A DNA stretch of 41,250 nt. It comes from Clostridium sp. Its GTDB lineage: Bacteria > Bacillota > Clostridia > Clostridiales > Clostridiaceae. Numbering within the stretch: the stretch's first letter is position 1; every line of letters starts with the position of its first letter. Below are positions 36,887 through 41,250 of the stretch, piece after piece. The stretch lies in contig NZ_JAJFUC010000100.1 of the NCBI RefSeq assembly GCF_021372645.1, positions 1 through 41,250 on the forward strand. Reading direction: 5' to 3'. Under the pieces are notes generated by a model. It ran no database searches, was not told the origin of the DNA, and worked only from the letters and a program-made list of their open reading frames with translations. Position numbers and translations under genes: made by a program.

Positions 36887-36995
36887 AATGAACAATTGAT
36901 ACCCTTTAAGATATCCAGTGAGCATTTTACATTTGGCAAGTAGAACTCTTTTTCTTTGAGTTTCGTCCTTAATTGTTAAATGATAATTGTTCATT
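36887..36995. repeat. MITE-like intergenic repeat, copy 2
   Basis: 109 bases between hemZ and hisS bounded by a perfect 11-bp inverted repeat, AATGAACAATT (36887-36897) and AATTGTTCATT (36985-36995). The complement contains ACAATTAAGGACGAAAC, the word shared with the other copies, and inside is an AACTC/GAGTT hairpin. It has no coding frame. Confidence 0.7.
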
Positions 36996-37029
36996 GGAGA
37001 TGACTTTAGGATAAAAAGGAGGAATTAAA

Positions 37030-38283
37030 ATGGCAATGGAAATGCAAGCACCAAAAGGCACAAAAGATATGTTACCTCAAGATGCTTACAAGTGGCAATA
37101 TATAGAAAGCGTATTTAGAGACGTTGCTAAAACTTATGGAATTAGAGAAATTAGGACTCCAATATTTGAACATACAGAATTGTTTTTAAGAGGGGTTGGA
37201 GATACAACAGATATAGTTCAAAAAGAGATGTATACTTTCAATGACAAAGGTGATAGAAGTGTAACTTTAAAACCAGAAGGAACAGCATCTGTAGTTAGAG
37301 CTTTTGTAGAAGGTAGATTATTTAATGAAGCACAACCTACAAAGTTATATTACATAACACCAGCTTTCAGATATGAAAATGTTCAAAAGGGAAGACTTAG
37401 ACAATTCCATCAATGTGGATTAGAAGTTTTCGGATCTAAAGAACCTTCAATGGATGCAGAAGTTATAGCTGTAGCTATGGATACATTGAAAAAATTAGGC
37501 TTAAAAAGCTTAAGCTTAAACATAAATAATTTAGGTTGTCCAAACTGTAGACCTAAGTATAATGAAGCTTTAAAGAAATTCTTAGAAGAAAATTATGATG
37601 GTCTTTGTGATACTTGCAAGACTAGATTTGAAAAGAATCCCATGAGAATTTTAGATTGCAAGGAAAAGAAGTGTAAAGAAATTACAAAGAACGCACCAAT
37701 AATTTTAGATTTTATGTGTGAAGAATGTGATACTCATTTTACTAAAGTTAAAGAATATTTAGATATATTAGGGTTACCTTATAAAATAGATCCAGGTATA
37801 GTTAGAGGCTTGGATTATTATACAAAGACTATATTTGAAATATTAACTCCAGATTTCACAGTATGTGGTGGGGGAAGATATGATAAGCTTATAGAAGAGC
37901 TTGGTGGACCAGATATGCCAGCTGTTGGCTTTGGTATGGGAATTGAAAGATTAATTATGACTTTAGAAAAAGAAAATATTGAAATACCAAATGAAAATTT
38001 ATTTGATTTATATATTGGCGCTAGAGGGGAAGAAGAAAGAAAATATGCTTTCAAATTAGCTAATAGCTTAAGAACTTTAGGCGTTAAATGTGAAATAAAT
38101 CATATGGGTAGAAGTGTAAAAGCTGAAATGAAATTTGCCAATAAAATAGGTGCAGCATTTACTACTATCTTAGGAGAAGATGAGTTAACAAATAAAAAAG
38201 TTAATTTAAAAAGAATGAGTGATGGCGAAGTCTTTGAGGTTTCATTGGATGATTTAGAAAACATCGTAAAGATAGTTAAATAA
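37030..38283 (+). CDS. hisS: Histidyl-tRNA synthetase
   Basis: Class II synthetase of 417 residues. Motif 1 region [20 protein letters not shown]; motif 2 [20 protein letters not shown]; histidine-binding [13 protein letters not shown] and [14 protein letters not shown]; motif 3 [13 protein letters not shown]; then the C-terminal anticodon domain. A cysteine-rich insertion [11 protein letters not shown] ... CEECDTHF, usual in this group, is present. AAGGAGG precedes the ATG. No T-box leader is seen; the upstream spacer holds a MITE-like repeat instead. Confidence 0.97.
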   Translation: MAMEMQAPKGTKDMLPQDAYKWQYIESVFRDVAKTYGIREIRTPIFEHTELFLRGVGDTTDIVQKEMYTFNDKGDRSVTLKPEGTASVVRAFVEGRLFNEAQPTKLYYITPAFRYENVQKGRLRQFHQCGLEVFGSKEPSMDAEVIAVAMDTLKKLGLKSLSLNINNLGCPNCRPKYNEALKKFLEENYDGLCDTCKTRFEKNPMRILDCKEKKCKEITKNAPIILDFMCEECDTHFTKVKEYLDILGLPYKIDPGIVRGLDYYTKTIFEILTPDFTVCGGGRYDKLIEELGGPDMPAVGFGMGIERLIMTLEKENIEIPNENLFDLYIGARGEEERKYAFKLANSLRTLGVKCEINHMGRSVKAEMKFANKIGAAFTTILGEDELTNKKVNLKRMSDGEVFEVSLDDLENIVKIVK

Positions 38284-38327
38284 TATATTTTTATGGGTAA
38301 TATCTAGATATATTAGCAGTGCATATT

Positions 38328-38434
38328 GCACAATGTACAATTAAGGAATAAATCCTTTAAGGATTTTAAAATATATTTTTTGTAAATGCCGTAGGCGTTT
38401 CATCCTAAATTGTGAACTGTGAATTGTGAATTGG
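38328..38434. repeat. MITE-like intergenic repeat, copy 3
   Basis: About 107 bases between hisS and aspS. The left end (ACAATGTACAATTAAGGAAT, from 38330) and the complement of the right end (CACAGTTCACAATTTAGGAT) are imperfect inverted repeats. Inside are a perfect AAATCCTT-T-AAGGATTT palindrome (38350-38366) and a GCC-GTA-GGC mini-hairpin (38388-38396). Confidence 0.7.
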
Positions 38435-38459
38435 AAAAAGTGTTAGGAGGAAATTAGTA

Positions 38460-40259
38460 ATGGGTGAGTCTTTAAATGGATTAAAGCGTACAATGATGTG
38501 TGGTGAACCTAGAGAAGAACATGTAGGTAAAAAAATTACTTTAATGGGGTGGGTTCAAAGAAATAGAAAGCTTGGAGGACTTGAATTTATTGATTTAAGA
38601 GATAAAACAGGTATAATGCAAGTAGTTTTCGGTGAAGAAATTAATGGAGAAGCTTTTGAAAAAGCAAAATCAGTAAGACCTGAATACTGCATAGCAGTAA
38701 TAGGAGAAGTTGTTAAAAGAGAAAGCATTAATGAAAACATGCCAACTGGTTTTGTTGAATTAAAGTGCGAAGATATAAAGATTCTTTCGGAGTCAGAAAC
38801 TCCACCAATATATATTAAAGAAGATTTAGATGCAGCAGAAAACATTAGATTAAAGTATAGATATTTAGATTTAAGAAGACCAGATATGCAAAAAATATTC
38901 ATTACTAGAAGTAAAACAACAAAAGCTATTCGTGATTATTTAGAAGCTAATAACTTCTTAGATGTTGAAACACCAATATTAAATAAGAGTACACCAGAAG
39001 GAGCTAGAGATTATTTGGTGCCTTCAAGAAATTATCCAGGTATGTTTTATGCTCTTCCACAATCACCACAATTATTTAAACAATTGTTGATGGTATCTGG
39101 ATTTGATAAGTACTATCAAATAGCTAAATGCTTTAGAGATGAAGATTTAAGAGCTAATAGGCAACCAGAATTTACTCAAGTGGATATGGAATTAAGCTTT
39201 GTAGAGCAAGATGACATAATGGCAGTAAATGAAGGATTAATTGCTCATGTATTTAAAGAAGTTGCTGGAGTAGATATTAAGCTTCCAATTAAGAGAATGA
39301 CATTTAAAGATGCAATGGATAAATATGGATCAGATAAACCAGATGTAAGATTTGGTATGGAAATAACTGATTTAACTGAAGCTGTTAAAGAAGTAGAGTT
39401 ACCAATGTTTAAGGATGCCATAGTAAATGGGGGATCTATAAGAGCTCTATGTTTAAAAGGTGGAGCTGATATGGGAAGAAAGCCTTTAGATAAATTAGGT
39501 GAATTTGTTAAGACATATAAAGCTAAGGGACTTGCATGGATTCAACTTAAGGAAGATGGTGTCAAATCATCAATAGCTAAATTTTTAACTGATGATGTAA
39601 CAAGTTCTATAGTAAAAACTATGAATGCTGAAACTGGAGATGCTATCTTGATAGTAGCTGATAAAAATTCGGTAGTATTCCAAAGCTTAGGAGCTTTAAG
39701 ATTGGAATTAGCTAAACAATTTGATTTAATAAAAGATAAAAATGAATTTAATTTCACTTGGATTACTGAATTTCCATTATTTGAATATAGTGAAGAAGAA
39801 GAAAGATTTATGGCTTGTCACCACCCATTTACAGCACCAATGGATGAAGATTTAGATTTCATTGAATCTGATCCAGGAATTGTACGTTCTAAAGCTTATG
39901 ACTTAGTATTAAATGGAGAAGAATTAGGCGGAGGATCTATAAGAATTCATGATATGGCACTTCAAGAAAGAATGCTTAAAGCACTTGGATTTACACAAGA
40001 AGATGCATGGGCAAAATTTGGATTCTTATTACAAGCATTAAAATTTGGACCACCACCACATGGCGGTTTAGCATTTGGATTGGATAGAATGATAATGTTC
40101 TTAGCTGGAACAGAAAACATAAGAGACGTTATTGCATTTCCAAAAAATCAAAATGCATATTGCTATTTAAGTGAAGCACCAAATGTAACTGATGAAAAAC
40201 AATTAACTGAACTTGGAATTGGAATACTTCCGAAGGAAGATAAAAAAGACGCAGAATAA
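38460..40259 (+). CDS. aspS: Aspartyl-tRNA synthetase, bacterial type
   Basis: Class II synthetase of 599 residues. N-terminal OB anticodon domain (about 10-120: MGWVQRNRKLGGLEFIDLRD), LKYRYLDLRRPDM, flipping-loop STPEGARDYLVPSR, ALPQSPQLFKQLLM, motif 2 FRDEDLRANRQPEFTQVDME, the bacterial GAD insertion (about 295-420), TEFPLFEYSEEEERF, HHPFTAP, and motif 3 GGLAFGLDRMIMFL. GTTAGGAGG precedes the ATG. Placed after hisS as in many Firmicutes. A terminator follows at 40281. Confidence 0.97.
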   Translation: MGESLNGLKRTMMCGEPREEHVGKKITLMGWVQRNRKLGGLEFIDLRDKTGIMQVVFGEEINGEAFEKAKSVRPEYCIAVIGEVVKRESINENMPTGFVELKCEDIKILSESETPPIYIKEDLDAAENIRLKYRYLDLRRPDMQKIFITRSKTTKAIRDYLEANNFLDVETPILNKSTPEGARDYLVPSRNYPGMFYALPQSPQLFKQLLMVSGFDKYYQIAKCFRDEDLRANRQPEFTQVDMELSFVEQDDIMAVNEGLIAHVFKEVAGVDIKLPIKRMTFKDAMDKYGSDKPDVRFGMEITDLTEAVKEVELPMFKDAIVNGGSIRALCLKGGADMGRKPLDKLGEFVKTYKAKGLAWIQLKEDGVKSSIAKFLTDDVTSSIVKTMNAETGDAILIVADKNSVVFQSLGALRLELAKQFDLIKDKNEFNFTWITEFPLFEYSEEEERFMACHHPFTAPMDEDLDFIESDPGIVRSKAYDLVLNGEELGGGSIRIHDMALQERMLKALGFTQEDAWAKFGFLLQALKFGPPPHGGLAFGLDRMIMFLAGTENIRDVIAFPKNQNAYCYLSEAPNVTDEKQLTELGIGILPKEDKKDAE

Positions 40260-40280
40260 AAATAGCTTTACTATAAGAGT

Positions 40281-40325
40281 GACTTTCATATGATGATGAA
40301 AAATTGTTATATGGGAGTCTTTTTT
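40281..40325 (+). terminator. Terminator of aspS
   Basis: GACTTTCATAT (40281-40291) pairs with ATATGGGAGTC (40309-40319) with two G-U pairs, followed by six T. Confidence 0.88.
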
Positions 40326-40355
40326 GTATATGGTAGAGAAAATGGAGGAATATAA

Positions 40356-41048
40356 ATGTTAGGAACAGTAGTTAATTCACTTACTATAATAGGTGGATGT
40401 TTAATAGGATTAATTGTAAAAGAAAGATTAACTGATAAGATTAGTTCAACTATAATGAATGGATTAGCATTATGTGTATTATACATAGGAATATCAGGAG
40501 CACTCAAAGGAGAAGATACATTGCAAATCATAATTTGTATAGCAATAGGTGCACTAATTGGTGAAATAATTGATATTGATAAAAAATTGAATGATTTAGG
40601 GGATATGATAGAAAATAAAATAAATAGCAAGAAAAAAAGCAAAACTAAGGATAAAATTTCTATATCAGAGGGGTTTGTCACATCAAGTTTATTATTTTGT
40701 GTTGGAGCAATGGCAGTAGTTGGATCTCTTGAAAGTGGACTTCAAGGAAATCACACAACTCTTTTTGCTAAATCCATATTAGATGGAGTAGCTTCAATAA
40801 TATTTACATCATCTCTTGGTATAGGAGTAATGTTATCTTCAATTGCAGTATTTGTCTATCAAGGAAGTATAACACTTCTTGCAGGTGGACTATCAACAGT
40901 TTTAATAGATACTGTAATTTCTAATATGTCAGCAGTCGGTAGTCTTTTGATTGTAGGTCTTGGATTTAATATGCTTGGGATGAGCAAAATTAAGGTGGCG
41001 AATTTATTGCCAGCTATATTTATACCTATTATATTTGGATTATTCTAA
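40356..41048 (+). CDS. DUF554 family membrane protein
   Basis: Integral membrane protein of 230 residues with about seven helices. Starts with LGTVVNSLTIIGGCLIGLIV, has ALIGEIIDIDKKLNDLGD, a charged loop (about 85-105), FVTSSLLFCVGAMAVVGSLE and DGVASIIFTSSLGIGVMLS, all typical for DUF554 (YdfK-type). A transport function is assumed for the family without proof. GGAGG precedes the ATG. It lies between two terminators, so it is a single-gene unit. Confidence 0.9.
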   Translation: MLGTVVNSLTIIGGCLIGLIVKERLTDKISSTIMNGLALCVLYIGISGALKGEDTLQIIICIAIGALIGEIIDIDKKLNDLGDMIENKINSKKKSKTKDKISISEGFVTSSLLFCVGAMAVVGSLESGLQGNHTTLFAKSILDGVASIIFTSSLGIGVMLSSIAVFVYQGSITLLAGGLSTVLIDTVISNMSAVGSLLIVGLGFNMLGMSKIKVANLLPAIFIPIIFGLF

Positions 41049-41107
41049 ATTACCGCTCAATATATCAATTAATATGTTAATAAATAATAGAGAATATAAA
41101 AATTGAG

Positions 41108-41153
41108 AAAAAGGGGCTGTCGCACTAAATAATTAGTGCACAGTTCCTTTTTT
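41108..41153 (+). terminator. Terminator of the DUF554 gene
   Basis: AAAAAGGGGCTGT-C-GCACTAA (41108-41128) pairs with TTAGTGC-ACAGTTCCTTTTT (from 41133), twenty pairs with two G-U pairs and one bulged C, ending in seven T. Confidence 0.92.
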
Positions 41154-41163
41154 GTGAAAAAAA

Positions 41164-41196
41164 ATAAATCTCAAACCCAATAAGTTTGAGATTTAT
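41164..41196. terminator. Second hairpin at right edge
   Basis: ATAAATCTCAAAC (41164-41176) and GTTTGAGATTTAT (41184-41196) form a perfect 13-bp stem. A residues before the left arm (41156-41163) give a T run on the minus strand, so it may end a convergent gene lying right of the window. Confidence 0.6.
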
Positions 41197-41250
41197 AGTA
41201 AAATATCATTATGCTACTAAAAAATATTTTACAAAAAGATTATACAATTA

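Noticed and set aside
1-41250. CRISPR array or prophage
   Set aside because: No regularly spaced direct repeats with unique spacers and no phage structural, integrase or lysis genes were seen.

Overview
The window is low-GC, with Arg almost always encoded by AGA/AGG, strong GGAGG-type ribosome sites and A/T-rich spacers. Spore photoproduct lyase, a BofC-like protein, two methyl-accepting chemotaxis proteins and the order ruvA-ruvB-queA-tgt-yajC-secD-secF-(recJ locus)-apt-relA-dtd-hemZ-hisS-aspS point to a motile, endospore-forming Clostridium sensu stricto, probably near C. beijerinckii. The species is an inference from gene content only.

Left part (about 1-21,900) is accessory. Positions 1-1,300 hold transposon debris: an IS91-type N-terminal fragment and, on the other strand, the C-terminal third of an IS4/IS701-type transposase. 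A chemoreceptor follows, then a beheaded PAP2 phosphatase next to an intact DedA protein. On the minus strand come a Pro/Gly-rich clostridial protein, a DUF434 protein, ilvD and a FadR-type GntR regulator; the ilvD promoter carries a motif shared with the regulator's own promoter. Next, all on the plus strand, are splB, a second chemoreceptor, brnQ (foreign-looking codon use), a YyaL-type thioredoxin-domain protein, a DUF488 protein, an L,D-transpeptidase, a probable structured RNA gene, a radical SAM/SPASM protein, an M50-type membrane protease and the BofC-like protein.

Right part (about 22,100-41,100) is the conserved housekeeping cluster, all on the plus strand: Holliday junction processing (ruvAB), queuosine tRNA modification (queA, tgt), Sec accessory proteins (yajC, secD, secF), a degenerate RecJ-like protein, purine salvage and stringent response (apt, relA), D-aminoacyl-tRNA editing (dtd), an MBL hydrolase, anaerobic coproporphyrinogen oxidation (hemZ) and two tRNA synthetases (hisS, aspS), ending with a DUF554 membrane protein. 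It is interrupted by an ISAs1 transposase remnant (tgt/yajC) and three copies of a short MITE-like inverted repeat.

The most interesting item is a promoter - structured tandem repeat - terminator unit of about 200 nt at 18,865-19,097. It looks like an independent non-coding RNA that I cannot assign to a known family. Other notable points are the pseudo-enzyme at the recJ locus, the SplB lacking the Bacillus-type catalytic cysteine and having a hairpin between its Shine-Dalgarno and start, the GntR-ilvD operator, and the MITE family.
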